A stretch of 64,000 nucleotides of DNA from Luminiphilus sp051201685 (GTDB lineage Bacteria; Pseudomonadota; Gammaproteobacteria; Pseudomonadales; Halieaceae): positions 682,001-746,000 of the forward strand of contig NZ_CP179213.1 of NCBI RefSeq assembly GCF_051201685.1. The letters are read 5' to 3'. The position numbers and the translations under genes are program-made. This document shows, in pieces, positions 16,308-25,110 of this stretch (positions are counted from its first letter, which is position 1; each line of letters starts with the position of its first letter). A model generated the notes under the pieces. It ran no database searches and was not told the origin of the DNA. It saw only the letters and a list, made by a program, of their open reading frames with translations.

Positions 16308-16908
16308 AAACAACTGACAGGTTGTTGGCGGGCATGGGGATGACCTCGATTAACTCTAGCTGTCGCTCTGCGGCAGTTAGCGTGACTTCCTCAAGATCTC
16401 GGATACCCCATTCGAGATTTCGCCGTTTTAGACTGTGATCGAAGTCCGCGTTTGATGGGGAGGTATGTTCGCCCTTTTGCTTAAAGGGTCCGTACAGATA
16501 CAAAACACCACAGGGTGGAAGGATGCGTTGGGCGCCGTCGAGGAGCGCCTCACAGCATCGCCAGGGCGCAATGTGAATCATATTAATGGCGACCATAGCG
16601 CTGATTGCTGGCGTCATAGCTTGGGTCTCTACCGGCCATGGTTGTTCTAAAACATCCAGCAAAAGGGGGGCTCGCAGGTTGGTACTGGGTTCTGCGTTAG
16701 ACCAGTCATTAATCATGTTGAGGCTGTCACGATAGCAGTCACTGGGTTGCCAAACCCGGGGGCTGAGTTTGGGTGCTGCATAAACAGCGTGTTGCCCAGT
16801 GCCACTCGCAACCTCCAGAACCATCCCGGTGTCGGGGAGGGTCCTCTCAAGCACGTCTACAATAAACTGCCGGTTCCGCTCGGCGGCAGGGGATGCCTTA
16901 AGGGTCAT
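16294..16908 (-). CDS. DUF938 class I SAM-dependent methyltransferase
   Basis: Predicted methyltransferase of the DUF938 family, 204 residues. Motif I is VLEVASGTGQHAVYAA (SAM-binding Gly-rich loop, near residue 33). Motif II region is WQPSDCYRDSLNMI, and NMIHIAPWRCCEALL follows, which is highly characteristic of this family. The target is unknown. ATG 16908 has GGAG 8 nt upstream; a GTG at 16917 is less likely as it abuts the ribosome site. Its end overlaps the OmpA-like gene by 14 bases. It is divergent from the saccharopine-dehydrogenase-like gene, with 106 nt between the starts. Confidence 0.85.
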   Translation of the reverse strand: MTLKASPAAERNRQFIVDVLERTLPDTGMVLEVASGTGQHAVYAAPKLSPRVWQPSDCYRDSLNMINDWSNAEPSTNLRAPLLLDVLEQPWPVETQAMTPAISAMVAINMIHIAPWRCCEALLDGAQRILPPCGVLYLYGPFKQKGEHTSPSNADFDHSLKRRNLEWGIRDLEEVTLTAAERQLELIEVIPMPANNLSVVFKRH

Positions 16909-17014
16909 AGAGCACACTCCGGGGGTTGTACCTTGCTTCGCATCCCCGCATTATCTAGCGCCGGCCTGTACCTCGTACAGGGCTATTGATTTTTTTACTG
17001 GAGCAAGTTTGGCT

Positions 17015-18190
17015 ATGAATGCAGAAAGACAGTATGACGTTGTGGTTTTTGGTGCGTCAGGATACACGGGCCGTTTGGTCGCGGAATATCTGAATGAACA
17101 GTACCCCAATGCCGATTTTAGTTGGGCCATGGCGGGCCGCTCCATTGAAAAATTAACCGCAGTACGCGGTGAAATGGGCATTTCTGAGGCCATTCCACTC
17201 ATTGCTGTCGACAGTGACGACCTAGCTTCCCTAGAGGCCATGGTCAAGTCGGCAGGTGTTGTGATCACCACCGTTGGGCCATATCAGTTGTATGGAGAGG
17301 AGCTGGTCAAGCAGTGCGCAACACACGGCACAGATTATGTGGATCTCAGTGGTGAACCTGCTTGGATGCACCACACCATTGCGACTTACAACACGGTTGC
17401 AAAGGCCTCTGGAGCTCGCATCGTGCACTCCTGCGGCTTCGATTCAATTCCTTTTGATCTTGGGGTATTTCATCTTCAAGAACACGCTAAGGCGGTCACG
17501 GGCAGTACCGTGAGCCGGGTTAAGGGTCGTGTTCGCGCAATGAATGGCAGCTTCTCGGGAGGCACAATTGCCTCGCTACGAGCAACGATGACAGCAGCGG
17601 CGGCACAGCCTGAAATTATCGCAACCTTGATGAACCCCTTTGCGCTGACCGAGGGTTTTTCGGGTCCAGCCCAGCCCGATGGTGATCAGCCTCAGTATGA
17701 GGAGGAGCTGAAGAGTTGGTCTGCGCCTTTTATTATGGCGGCGATTAACACCAAGAACATTCATCGCTCTAACTTTCTGATGGGGCATCCCTATGGCGAA
17801 GATTTTGCTTACGACGAGATGATGCTCACCGGTGATGGTGATGAGGGCAAGGCCACGGCAGATTTTGTCGCTAAAGATAAGACGTTAGCTGAGAGCCCAT
17901 TAAAACCTGGTGAAGGACCCTCCGCGGAAGAGCGTAAAGCCGGTAATTACGAGGCTATTTTTGTGGCGCAGGGAACCGGCGGCGAGATGTTAATTACCTC
18001 GGTGGCAGGCGATCGCGATCCGGGCTACGGGTCCACCTCAAAAATGCTGGCAGAGGCGGCTCTGTGCCTGCTGAACAACCCTGAATTGGGGGAGGGTGGG
18101 GTCACGACGCCAGCTGCGGCTATGGGGCAACTTCTGATTGACCGTTTGCAAGCAAATGCAGGCATTACGTTTAAAATCGAGTCGCCATGA
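17015..18190 (+). CDS. Saccharopine dehydrogenase-like / trans-acting enoyl reductase-like protein
   Basis: NAD(P)-dependent oxidoreductase family that includes mycobacterial trans-acting enoyl reductase (phenolic glycolipid synthesis) and eukaryotic SCCPDH. The N-terminal Rossmann motif is VVVFGASGYTGRLVAEYL (residues 8-25). VDLSGEPAWMHHTIATYN and IVHSCGFDSIPFDLGVF match the family core, and SGGTIASL is the next conserved block. ATG 17015 was chosen over the much longer frame because it has GGAGCAAG upstream and begins just before the Rossmann strand (391 residues, family-like). Function is not certain: lipid double bond reduction is a family-based guess. It overlaps the next gene by an ATGA junction. 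Confidence 0.85.
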   Translation: MNAERQYDVVVFGASGYTGRLVAEYLNEQYPNADFSWAMAGRSIEKLTAVRGEMGISEAIPLIAVDSDDLASLEAMVKSAGVVITTVGPYQLYGEELVKQCATHGTDYVDLSGEPAWMHHTIATYNTVAKASGARIVHSCGFDSIPFDLGVFHLQEHAKAVTGSTVSRVKGRVRAMNGSFSGGTIASLRATMTAAAAQPEIIATLMNPFALTEGFSGPAQPDGDQPQYEEELKSWSAPFIMAAINTKNIHRSNFLMGHPYGEDFAYDEMMLTGDGDEGKATADFVAKDKTLAESPLKPGEGPSAEERKAGNYEAIFVAQGTGGEMLITSVAGDRDPGYGSTSKMLAEAALCLLNNPELGEGGVTTPAAAMGQLLIDRLQANAGITFKIESP

Positions 18191-18570
18191 CAGGAGGTGC
18201 CAGTGCAGTACGGGGTTGTTTGCGCGCCTGCTCACTGGCACTCGTCACGATGGCGGTGGCGTTGCCCGCCGCCAGTGACACCCTAGCAGCCCGCTGCGAG
18301 CTATATCCTCAAGGCGAGTCTCAGGCGTCTAAAACGCTGCCCTGCCAGTTCTCTCAGCGACAGGGCTATGTGTCGATTACGCGCAGCGATGGCATTGCTT
18401 ATCATCTCAGTCCACAGGCGGACTCGGTAGGCAATTACCTCGATCAAGACGGGCAGCCGGTGTACCGACGCTCAGGGCTAGGTTCTGACGGGTTAATATT
18501 CCAAATGCCTGAACTCAGCGTTTATGTTTACTGGGACGTGGCTAAAAAGCCTGATCCCGCGATCAGGTGA
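18187..18570 (+). CDS. Small exported hypothetical protein
   Basis: A 127-residue protein of unknown function. An N-terminal signal peptide ends near ALPAASDTLA, after which a small, mostly beta, domain follows with two Cys (AARCELYPQ and LPCQFSQR) spaced as if disulfide-bonded, and aromatic pairs (VYVYWDV). It overlaps the preceding reductase by 4 bases, so it is translated in tandem. The last codons contain the hairpin that forms the terminator for the opposing cys operon. I found no family name for it. Confidence 0.62.
   Translation: MTGGASAVRGCLRACSLALVTMAVALPAASDTLAARCELYPQGESQASKTLPCQFSQRQGYVSITRSDGIAYHLSPQADSVGNYLDQDGQPVYRRSGLGSDGLIFQMPELSVYVYWDVAKKPDPAIR
18544..18567 (-). terminator. 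Intrinsic terminator of the cysI-cysH operon
   Basis: On the minus strand CCTGATC-GCGG-GATCAGG forms a perfect 7-bp stem with a 4-nt loop, followed by CTTTTT. It lies 37 nt past the cysH stop and entirely inside the last codons of the opposite-strand gene, so its sequence serves both roles. The plus strand has no T run after the stem. Confidence 0.8.
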
Positions 18571-18603
18571 GCAATGGTCCCCGAAGAGCTTTTGTCTGGG
18601 TGA

Positions 18604-19272
18604 TTAGGAATCGCTGCGACGGGTATGGAGCCCGCACTCAAGGTGGGGGGCAGCTTTAGTGGGGTCGACGCTGGCAGGACCCGTGGGTAGTTTGTACTGA
18701 GCAAGATACGCGTCGATATCGGCTTCGGTGCTGTGTAGGAAAGGCGCCAGTTTTAAGATTCCCCGATCATCCCAGCTTGCCGGACGCAACTGAGCCCGAA
18801 AGCTTGTTTCTTCAGCACGAATTCCGGTCAACCAAATATGCGGTTTGATCACGCTCATGGCCCTTTCAAAGGGTTCAATTTTTACCAGGTGGGCCAGCTT
18901 TGCACGCTGCTCCTCGCTCAAGTCTTCAGTGTCTGCAGCGCCAATGGCACGCAAGCAGCGCGGAGGTGTCAATGTCGGCCGGTAGGTCACCAGATTTAGG
19001 TCGAGCTGCGCGACAAGCTGGCGACTGAATTCACGTGTGTTGGCAGGGGCAAACCCAGAGTCAATCCAAAGGATCGGGAGTGAAGGGCCGAGCTTGCTCG
19101 CCAGGTGCAGCATTGCTGCAGATTGGGGGCCAAAACTGGTGCTTGTGATCACCCGAAGGTTCTGCGCCAATGCCCATCGCACAATGGTTTCGGGCGAGGC
19201 TCCCTCAAGCGTATCGTTTAAGGCGTTTAAGTCCCAGGCGACACTTTTTCTCGCAAATACAGCGCTGCTCAT
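18604..19272 (-). CDS. cysH: PAPS reductase
   Basis: Reduces phosphoadenylyl sulfate to sulfite with thioredoxin in assimilatory sulfate reduction. 222 residues. The PP-loop-like nucleotide region TSTSFGPQSAAMLHL (residues 42-56) and the C-terminal ECGLH with catalytic Cys are present. The Cys-Cys and C-x-x-C ligands of the iron-sulfur APS reductases are absent, so this is the PAPS type. LTGIRAEETSFRAQL and LAPFLHSTEADIDAYL match the family. It starts 9 nt after cysG, with AGGAT overlapping the cysG stop. It is the last gene of the cysI-DUF934-cysG-cysH operon. Confidence 0.92.
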   Translation of the reverse strand: MSSAVFARKSVAWDLNALNDTLEGASPETIVRWALAQNLRVITSTSFGPQSAAMLHLASKLGPSLPILWIDSGFAPANTREFSRQLVAQLDLNLVTYRPTLTPPRCLRAIGAADTEDLSEEQRAKLAHLVKIEPFERAMSVIKPHIWLTGIRAEETSFRAQLRPASWDDRGILKLAPFLHSTEADIDAYLAQYKLPTGPASVDPTKAAPHLECGLHTRRSDS

Positions 19273-19281
19273 ATCAATATC

Positions 19282-20688
19282 CTAGGCGCTTTGCAGCCAG
19301 TACAGAGGATCGGTGTGCTGGCTTTTCAATACGTCGCCGCCGGCCTTGGGCGCAAGTTCTTGGGCGAGCCGAGTGACCTCACCAATGATCACCAGAACGG
19401 GCCCTTCTCCCAAACAAAGTTCAGCCGCGGCCTCGTCAACACGATCCAGCTGACCATGCACGACCCTCTGTCGCGGCGTCGTTGCATTTTGAATCAGGGC
19501 AAAGGGTGTTTCTGCTTTGAGCCCCGATTCCTGCAGGCGCTGTGCTATTGCTTGGAGGTGAGTGAAGCCCATATAGATCACCAGTGTTTCTTGCTCCTGC
19601 GCGAGTGCCTGCCAGTCAGTGTCGGCTTGTTGTAATGCAAGGTGACCCGTGATGTACCTTACCGACCGTGCAACACGGCGATGAGTTAAGGGTATGCCTG
19701 TGGCAGCAGCGGTGGCACTGGCGGTTGTTATGCCGGGTACGACCTCAACAGGGATACCAGCCTGTACCAAGGCAAGTGCTTCTTCACCGCCTCGGCCGAA
19801 CAAATAGGGATCGCCGCCTTTAAGTCGGCAAACGGTGAGGCCTTGCTCCCCAAGCTCAACCAAGCGCGCATTAATACTGTCTTGCGGTGTTGGGCAGTGG
19901 CCTCGGCGTTTCCCAACATCCTCCATTTGAGCATCTCTTCGGGCTAGGCTTAAGACTTCTGGACTGACCAGCTTGTCGTAAAGAACAACATCGGCCTCTT
20001 GCAGTCGTTGCAGTCCCTTAAGGGTCAATAGCGATGCATCTCCGGGGCCCGCGCCTACTAATGTTACGCGCCCTTGCGGAGAGTGATCTGCGTCTAAGGC
20101 CGTGGTGAGTATGCTGTCCGCAAGGTCGGGCTCGTTGTTAAGAGCGGCCTGACCTGCAGGTCCACTGAGATGCCGTTCCCAGAACTGTCTACGGGTACTT
20201 ACTGTGTCGAGTATCTGACGCACGCGTAGCTGCCATCGATCGGCAAACTCAGCTAATCGCTCAAGCCCCTGTGGCAGGGCCTGTTCTAATCGGGTTCGCA
20301 CAAACCGGGCCAAGACAGGCGAGCTACCGCCAGTACCAATGCCGATCTGGATGCGGCCTCGAGACACAATGGCGGGTATAAAGCCTTGCGAAAGCTGCGG
20401 TGCATCGACAACATTGATGAGCAATCTTTCCGAATCAAGCCATGGCATTAAGGCCTCAGTCCAAGCGTTGACCTCCGCGATTACGACCAAAACATAGCGA
20501 GTCTTTGGGTCACGGTTGCACTGCTCTACGCGAGCACGTTCCACTTCGCTGGGAGTAGTGTGCCAGTGGGTGATGTCGGCATCGCGTTCCTGCAGCAGTC
20601 GCGCTTTAGCCTCAGCGGCCTCGCCAGTGCCTATGAGCAAAACCGGTCGCGAGGAAATCTGTAATTGGAAGGGAAGTGGGGCGTTCAT
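19282..20688 (-). CDS. cysG: Siroheme synthase (CysG), bifunctional
   Basis: Makes siroheme for the sulfite reductase encoded in the same operon. The 468 residues carry an N-terminal precorrin-2 dehydrogenase/ferrochelatase part (about 1-200; FQLQISSRPVLLIGTGEAAEAK, GRIQIGIGTGGSSPVLARF) and a C-terminal uroporphyrinogen-III methyltransferase (about 205-455). Its signature VTLVGAGPGDASLLTLKG, the strand LKGGDPYLFGRGGEEA and VVPGITTASATAA are complete. A longer frame begins at 20778, but ATG 20688 is right: it follows an AAGAAAAGCG context and overlaps DUF934 by 4 nt. Length compares with 457 in E. coli. Confidence 0.95.
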   Translation of the reverse strand: MNAPLPFQLQISSRPVLLIGTGEAAEAKARLLQERDADITHWHTTPSEVERARVEQCNRDPKTRYVLVVIAEVNAWTEALMPWLDSERLLINVVDAPQLSQGFIPAIVSRGRIQIGIGTGGSSPVLARFVRTRLEQALPQGLERLAEFADRWQLRVRQILDTVSTRRQFWERHLSGPAGQAALNNEPDLADSILTTALDADHSPQGRVTLVGAGPGDASLLTLKGLQRLQEADVVLYDKLVSPEVLSLARRDAQMEDVGKRRGHCPTPQDSINARLVELGEQGLTVCRLKGGDPYLFGRGGEEALALVQAGIPVEVVPGITTASATAAATGIPLTHRRVARSVRYITGHLALQQADTDWQALAQEQETLVIYMGFTHLQAIAQRLQESGLKAETPFALIQNATTPRQRVVHGQLDRVDEAAAELCLGEGPVLVIIGEVTRLAQELAPKAGGDVLKSQHTDPLYWLQSA

Positions 20689-21050
20689 GCGCTTTTCTTC
20701 AACGGTTGACTGGACCGAGCTACGGGCTGGTAGTGATGTGGAAAGGGTGCAAGATGATGAGGCTGGAGTTGCTGCCACTCATCATCAGTTAATTCGAGCA
20801 CATCGAAACCCGAGCGGAATCCATAAGCCAAACGATCCAGCCCTACGGGGCCGACGCCAATAAGAGTGCCGGAGTAGCCCTCGGCGCGAAGCAGGGCCGC
20901 CGCCGAAAAGGCCTTGCCATCTACTGGAGTGTCAAAGGCAAAGGCAATCATCACGACATCGCCGACAGCCGCCATGTCGCTCTGCGTTGGATCTAGAGCC
21001 TCAGGGGGACTTATGGCGGTCACCGTACCCTGTGAGTTAATGAGTGGCAT
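20685..21050 (-). CDS. DUF934 protein, partner of sulfite reductase
   Basis: Uncharacterised DUF934 family (COG3749), about 121 residues from the chosen ATG 21050, whose first residues are MPLINSQGTVTAI. The core is FSAAALLRAEGYSGTLIGVGPVGLDRLAYGFRSGFD... (PVGLDRLAYGFRSGFD is the family hallmark). The start lies inside the end of cysI (14-base overlap) and its stop overlaps the cysG ATG by 4 nt, so it is coupled to both. DUF934 nearly always follows cysI-type reductases in proteobacteria lacking cysJ; a role as reductase partner or electron donor interface is inferred, not shown. Confidence 0.9.
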   Translation of the reverse strand: MPLINSQGTVTAISPPEALDPTQSDMAAVGDVVMIAFAFDTPVDGKAFSAAALLRAEGYSGTLIGVGPVGLDRLAYGFRSGFDVLELTDDEWQQLQPHHLAPFPHHYQPVARSSQPLKKSA

Positions 21051-22671
21051 AACTGACTTCCTTGAGGTAGTCGACACCGATTCGATCGACAAAGCCAACG
21101 AAATATTCGCCGGGCTGACGTTCTGAAACGTAGGTGTCGACGAGTCTTTTAATGAGCGGCAGTACGTCGTCGTGGGGCACGGCGGGCCCTAGCCGTTTAC
21201 CCAGCGCAGCGCCCTGCTGATCGCGTCCACCTAAGGTGATTTGATACCAAGGCTGTCCTTTTTTCTCGACGCCTAAAATACCAATGTGCGCAATGTGATG
21301 ATGACCGCAGGCGTTCATGCAGCCAGAAATTTTGACCTCTAGTGGCCCGATATCGACCTGTTCATCGAGATCATCAAAGGTTTCATGAAGGGCCTCAGCT
21401 AAGGACAGTGAGGGGGCATTGGCTAGGCTGCAAAAGTCTAGGCCGGGGCAGGCAATGCTGTCAGAGATAAGGCCCAAGTTGGGGTGCGCTAAATCATGTG
21501 CACTGAGGGTCTGCAGCAATTCCTTGAGATCGCTCTCGGCCACATGGGGCAATATCAAATTTTGATCGTGGGTCGTGCGTATTTCCGATTGGCTGAAACG
21601 ATCTGCCAAGTCAGCAATGACGTCCATTTGCAGTGCGGTAACGTCACCGGGCGCAGTGCCAGGGCGTTTTAATGAAATAAACACCGAGCGGTAGCCCATA
21701 ATGCGATGGGGCTTAGTGTTTTGCCGATACCAGCGCTGGAAATCTGGTGAGCCTTGATGTCCCTCAGCGGGTTGCGGCTTGAGGTGACAAGCGAAACTGC
21801 CCTTCAACTCTTCAAGTGTTTCGGGGCTGATTTTTAAATCGCTATCATGATCAGTGAGATAGCGGTGAGTTACGGCTTCACGAAAGGCCTCCACCCCCAT
21901 GGCGTTCACCAAAATTTTAATCCGAGCCTTGTACTTGTTGTCACGCCTGCCTGCGAGGTTGTAGACACGCAGCACCGCTGTGAGCCAGTTTCTCAACTCG
22001 TCTAGTGGCAGGTCTGCTAGCAGGCGATGCCCTAAAAGCGGCGTCCGCCCCAGACCGCCGCCAACCCAGAGGTCAAAAGCGAGTCCGTGGATCACATGCT
22101 TTTTGATGCGAATGCCAACGTCATGGACCTCGATAGCCGCGCGATCTTCCTCAGTGGCTACCACTGCAATTTTGAATTTTCGAGGTAAATACGCGAATTC
22201 CGGATGAAAGGTCGACCACTGGCGAATGAGCTCACACACCACTCGAGGGTCGATGGCCTCATTTGGCACCGTTCCGGCCAAGGGGTCGGTGGTGGTGTTT
22301 CTAACACAGGCTCCACTGGTTTGAATGGCATGCATTTGAACCGTCGCGAGCTCTCCCAAAACCGCGGGCACCTGCTCCAGTGCTAACCAGTTGAACTGAA
22401 TATTTTGCCGAGTTGTGAAGTGGCCATAGCCACGGTCGTATTGACGTGCAATGTGCGCTAGGTGGCGCAACTGATAGCCTGCCAATGTGCCGTAGGGAAT
22501 GGCGACTCGGAGCATGGGCGCATGCCGCTGGATATATAGGCCATTCTGTAGACGCAGAGGCATAAATTGCTCCTCCGGCAATGTGCCCGCTAAATAGCGC
22601 GTCATCTGCTCGGAAAACTGGCTTACTCGAGCGTCTACAATAGCTTGATCGATGGGGGTATATTTATACAT
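21037..22671 (-). CDS. cysI: Siroheme sulfite/nitrite reductase hemoprotein (CysI type)
   Basis: Six-electron reduction of sulfite to sulfide. 544 residues with two pseudo-symmetric ferredoxin-like plus reductase halves (motifs YGHFTTRQNIQFNWL and IRTTHDQNLILPHV). The [4Fe-4S]-siroheme ligands are C408-x5-C414 (ACPGLDFC) and C451-x3-C455 (SGCMNACG), the last Cys bridging siroheme. The operon has cysG for siroheme and cysH upstream in the pathway. No flavoprotein cysJ is in the window, so the electron donor is probably ferredoxin or an unlinked protein. It is the first gene of the operon, divergent from fabY across a 510-base region. Assignment to sulfite rather than nitrite is by operon context. 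Confidence 0.93.
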   Translation of the reverse strand: MYKYTPIDQAIVDARVSQFSEQMTRYLAGTLPEEQFMPLRLQNGLYIQRHAPMLRVAIPYGTLAGYQLRHLAHIARQYDRGYGHFTTRQNIQFNWLALEQVPAVLGELATVQMHAIQTSGACVRNTTTDPLAGTVPNEAIDPRVVCELIRQWSTFHPEFAYLPRKFKIAVVATEEDRAAIEVHDVGIRIKKHVIHGLAFDLWVGGGLGRTPLLGHRLLADLPLDELRNWLTAVLRVYNLAGRRDNKYKARIKILVNAMGVEAFREAVTHRYLTDHDSDLKISPETLEELKGSFACHLKPQPAEGHQGSPDFQRWYRQNTKPHRIMGYRSVFISLKRPGTAPGDVTALQMDVIADLADRFSQSEIRTTHDQNLILPHVAESDLKELLQTLSAHDLAHPNLGLISDSIACPGLDFCSLANAPSLSLAEALHETFDDLDEQVDIGPLEVKISGCMNACGHHHIAHIGILGVEKKGQPWYQITLGGRDQQGAALGKRLGPAVPHDDVLPLIKRLVDTYVSERQPGEYFVGFVDRIGVDYLKEVSYATH

Positions 22672-22724
22672 GGCGCAATAGGTCGCTTCTTTAATGGTGC
22701 GACTCTACGCAAACCCGCTTACCG

Positions 22725-22766
22725 TTAAAAAGAATATAAAATCATTCCTATATTCCTTATTGTTTT
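22725..22766 (-). promoter_or_regulatory. AT-rich control region upstream of cysI, possible CysB site
   Basis: Just upstream of cysI is an AT-rich tract with two direct ATTCCT repeats 8 bp apart (ATTCCTA at 22744-22750, ATTCCTTAT at 22752-22760). Enterobacterial CysB sites contain TTATTCC-like half-sites, so a CysB-type activator could bind here. This is only a resemblance; the remainder of the 510-base gap (22672-23181) has no gene I can support. Confidence 0.3.
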
Positions 22767-23110
22767 AAGCACCTCCCTCAATCCCGTTCAAAAATAGGGC
22801 TGACCCCTTGTAACAGTCGACCCGGAACAGTGGGAGCGGCCGCGGTAGCCGGATTCATGGATTCTATCGATCCTTTTCATAGAATTTTTAGTGGTTCACC
22901 GTGTTTAGGGGATGACTCTGGATCGCTGTCTTTACTCATTGCGGGAGGTCATTTTTCTATTGCCTGCGGTGATAAAAAGATTCCTCTAAAAACCTCGAGA
23001 GTGCAGTGACAACAGGGGTTGCGATGGTCGGCTGGCGAGTTTTTCGGCCGTTGCCAGCAGCATTTTTTAGCGTGATTGGCGCGGGTCAATTTATTGCGAG
23101 TAAATCTAGA

Positions 23111-23139
23111 TTGGCATGTGCTGAGAGAACAGCGATAAA
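23111..23139 (+). promoter_or_regulatory. Candidate sigma-70 promoter of fabY
   Basis: TTGGCA (23111-23116) and GATAAA (23134-23139) with 17-nt spacing, about 42 nt before the fabY ATG. A GGGAG ribosome site precedes the ATG. Both hexamers are imperfect, 5/6 and 4/6. Confidence 0.4.
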
Positions 23140-23181
23140 ATCGCCGGATTAACAGCAATCCATGCAGTGGGAGATTAGCCG

Positions 23182-25110
23182 ATGCGTTTGCCAGTCATTG
23201 TCAGTATGGGCGGGGTAAATGCCGCGGGCAGGACCTCGGGGTTTCAGAGTTTCCGTCGTATGGTGATTGATCTAATGTCAGAGGCAGAACAGCAGCAAAC
23301 ACTAGTTGCTTTGGCGGTCATGATGAATTTGGTCAAACCTGAGGGCGAAACCAGCTTCCTTCCAACAGAGGACGAGAGATCAGAGGGTGCCCTGACGGCG
23401 TCTCAGGTAGCCCAACGCTATCGAGAGCAAGTGTTGAACGGAACGCTGGTACGGCGGGTCGAAGCCACTGTTTTTGACGTTGACGCGTTGCACTGGCAGT
23501 CCCCGGCGTCTTTGCGCAGTGCGTCAGGAGAAGCCACTGAATCCTTGAAGTTCGTACTGGCGACGGATCAGCTTCCTACCGAGCTGCCTGAGGGTTGGAC
23601 TGTAGAGCCCTTCCATGACGGACAAGTGCAGGTCACCGTCACTGGGAACCTTGAGGTCAAATTAGATAATTTTCGGGATTTTCCGGTGAAAGCCGCGGGG
23701 CAGTTACCCAGTGGGTTTGAAATAGCCGACCTTTACAATTCGCGCTTTCAGCCCCGTGGTTTACAAATGGCGCTATTCGGAGCGACCGATGCTTTGCGGG
23801 CTTTGGGTATCGAGTGGAATACCGTTCTTGAACATATTGAGCCAGATGAGGTGGGGGTTTACTCCAGTAGTGGGTTTGGTCAGATGGGTAAAGAAGCCTA
23901 CGGAGGCATGCACCAGGCGCGCATGAAAGGAGAGCGGGTTACCACTAAGGCCTTGGTAATGGGTGTAAATTCCATGCCGACAGATTTTATTAATGCCTAT
24001 GTGCTAGCAAACGTGGGCATCGCCAGTAGTTCGGTCGCAGCTTGCGCAACGTTTTTATCCAATTTACGCCATGCCGTGTCCGACCTAAAAGCCGGGAAAG
24101 TTCGAGTGGCGATGGTAGGCAATAGCGAAGCACCTATTGGCCCAGAGCTCATGGATGGCTTTGGAACCATGGGAGCACTCGCAACCGATGCCAACATGAT
24201 GAAGCTGTACGGCACTGATGAGGTAGACCATCGTCGAGCAAGTCGCCCCTTTGGAGACAATTGTGGCTTCACGATTGGCGAGTCATGCCAATACTTCATT
24301 TTGATGGATGATGCCTTAGCCGTTGAACTAGGAGCGCCTTGTTTAGGATCGGTGACAGACGTTTTTGTCGACGCCGACGGCACAAAAAAATCGATCAGTG
24401 CTCCCGGACCGGGTAACCATATCAGCATGGCAAAGGCCGTTGCAGCGGCGTCCGCGGTCGTTGGCAAAGCTGGAGTTCAGGATAAAAGCTTTGTTTTGGC
24501 CCATGGATCAAGTACCCCTCAAAATCGCGTATCTGAGTCGCAGATTTTCGACCAAGTTGCTGAGGCCTTCGATATCAAGGAATGGCCTGTTGTCGCTGTA
24601 AAGGCCTACTTGGGTCACACCATTGCCCCGGCAAGTGCGGATCAACTCGCGACGGCTTTGGGCAGTTTCAAATACGGCATCTTGCCGGGTATCCCGACGA
24701 TCGACGCGATTGCCGATGACGTTCATCAGGAGCGCTTGAAAATGGGTCCCGATCATCAAACAACAACCCCCGATAATTTGGAAGTGGCGATCCTCAACTC
24801 GAAGGGGTTCGGTGGCAATAATGCATCGGCGGTCGTATTGTCCCCTAGCCGGACCGAGGCCATGCTGAGCAAGCGTTACGGTGAGGCGGCCATGACTGCC
24901 TACACGAAAAAGCGCGAGTCGAGTTTAAAGGCATCGGAAAGTTATCTCCGAGCCGCCGATCTGGGTGAGTACGCACCCATTTACCGGTTTGGTGAGGATA
25001 TGATCGATGAAGCAAATATTGATATCAGCGAAACCTGCATTTCCATAAAAGGTTTCGCCAACAGCATTTCCTTGCCTACAGATAATCCCTATCAGGATAT
25101 GACGGACTGA
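23182..25110 (+). CDS. fabY: FabY-type beta-ketoacyl-ACP synthase
   Basis: Condensing enzyme resembling Pseudomonas FabY (KAS that starts fatty acid synthesis from acetyl-CoA and malonyl-ACP). The N-terminus MRLPVIVSMGGVNAAGRTS and FRRMVID are FabY hallmarks, and 642 residues match its size, larger than ordinary KAS I/II. The active site is Cys-His-His: C288 in SSVAACATFLSNL, H441 in LAHGSSTPQNR, H479 in KAYLGHTIAPASA. It is a single-gene unit with its own promoter, divergent from cysI. It would be cytosolic and expected to be a housekeeping gene. FabH is outside the window, so redundancy cannot be judged. Confidence 0.92.
   Translation: MRLPVIVSMGGVNAAGRTSGFQSFRRMVIDLMSEAEQQQTLVALAVMMNLVKPEGETSFLPTEDERSEGALTASQVAQRYREQVLNGTLVRRVEATVFDVDALHWQSPASLRSASGEATESLKFVLATDQLPTELPEGWTVEPFHDGQVQVTVTGNLEVKLDNFRDFPVKAAGQLPSGFEIADLYNSRFQPRGLQMALFGATDALRALGIEWNTVLEHIEPDEVGVYSSSGFGQMGKEAYGGMHQARMKGERVTTKALVMGVNSMPTDFINAYVLANVGIASSSVAACATFLSNLRHAVSDLKAGKVRVAMVGNSEAPIGPELMDGFGTMGALATDANMMKLYGTDEVDHRRASRPFGDNCGFTIGESCQYFILMDDALAVELGAPCLGSVTDVFVDADGTKKSISAPGPGNHISMAKAVAAASAVVGKAGVQDKSFVLAHGSSTPQNRVSESQIFDQVAEAFDIKEWPVVAVKAYLGHTIAPASADQLATALGSFKYGILPGIPTIDAIADDVHQERLKMGPDHQTTTPDNLEVAILNSKGFGGNNASAVVLSPSRTEAMLSKRYGEAAMTAYTKKRESSLKASESYLRAADLGEYAPIYRFGEDMIDEANIDISETCISIKGFANSISLPTDNPYQDMTD

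Noticed and set aside
16799..17014. 72-residue N-terminal extension of the saccharopine-dehydrogenase-like gene
   Set aside because: It overlaps the divergent methyltransferase 5' end, and the Rossmann domain begins only after ATG 17015.
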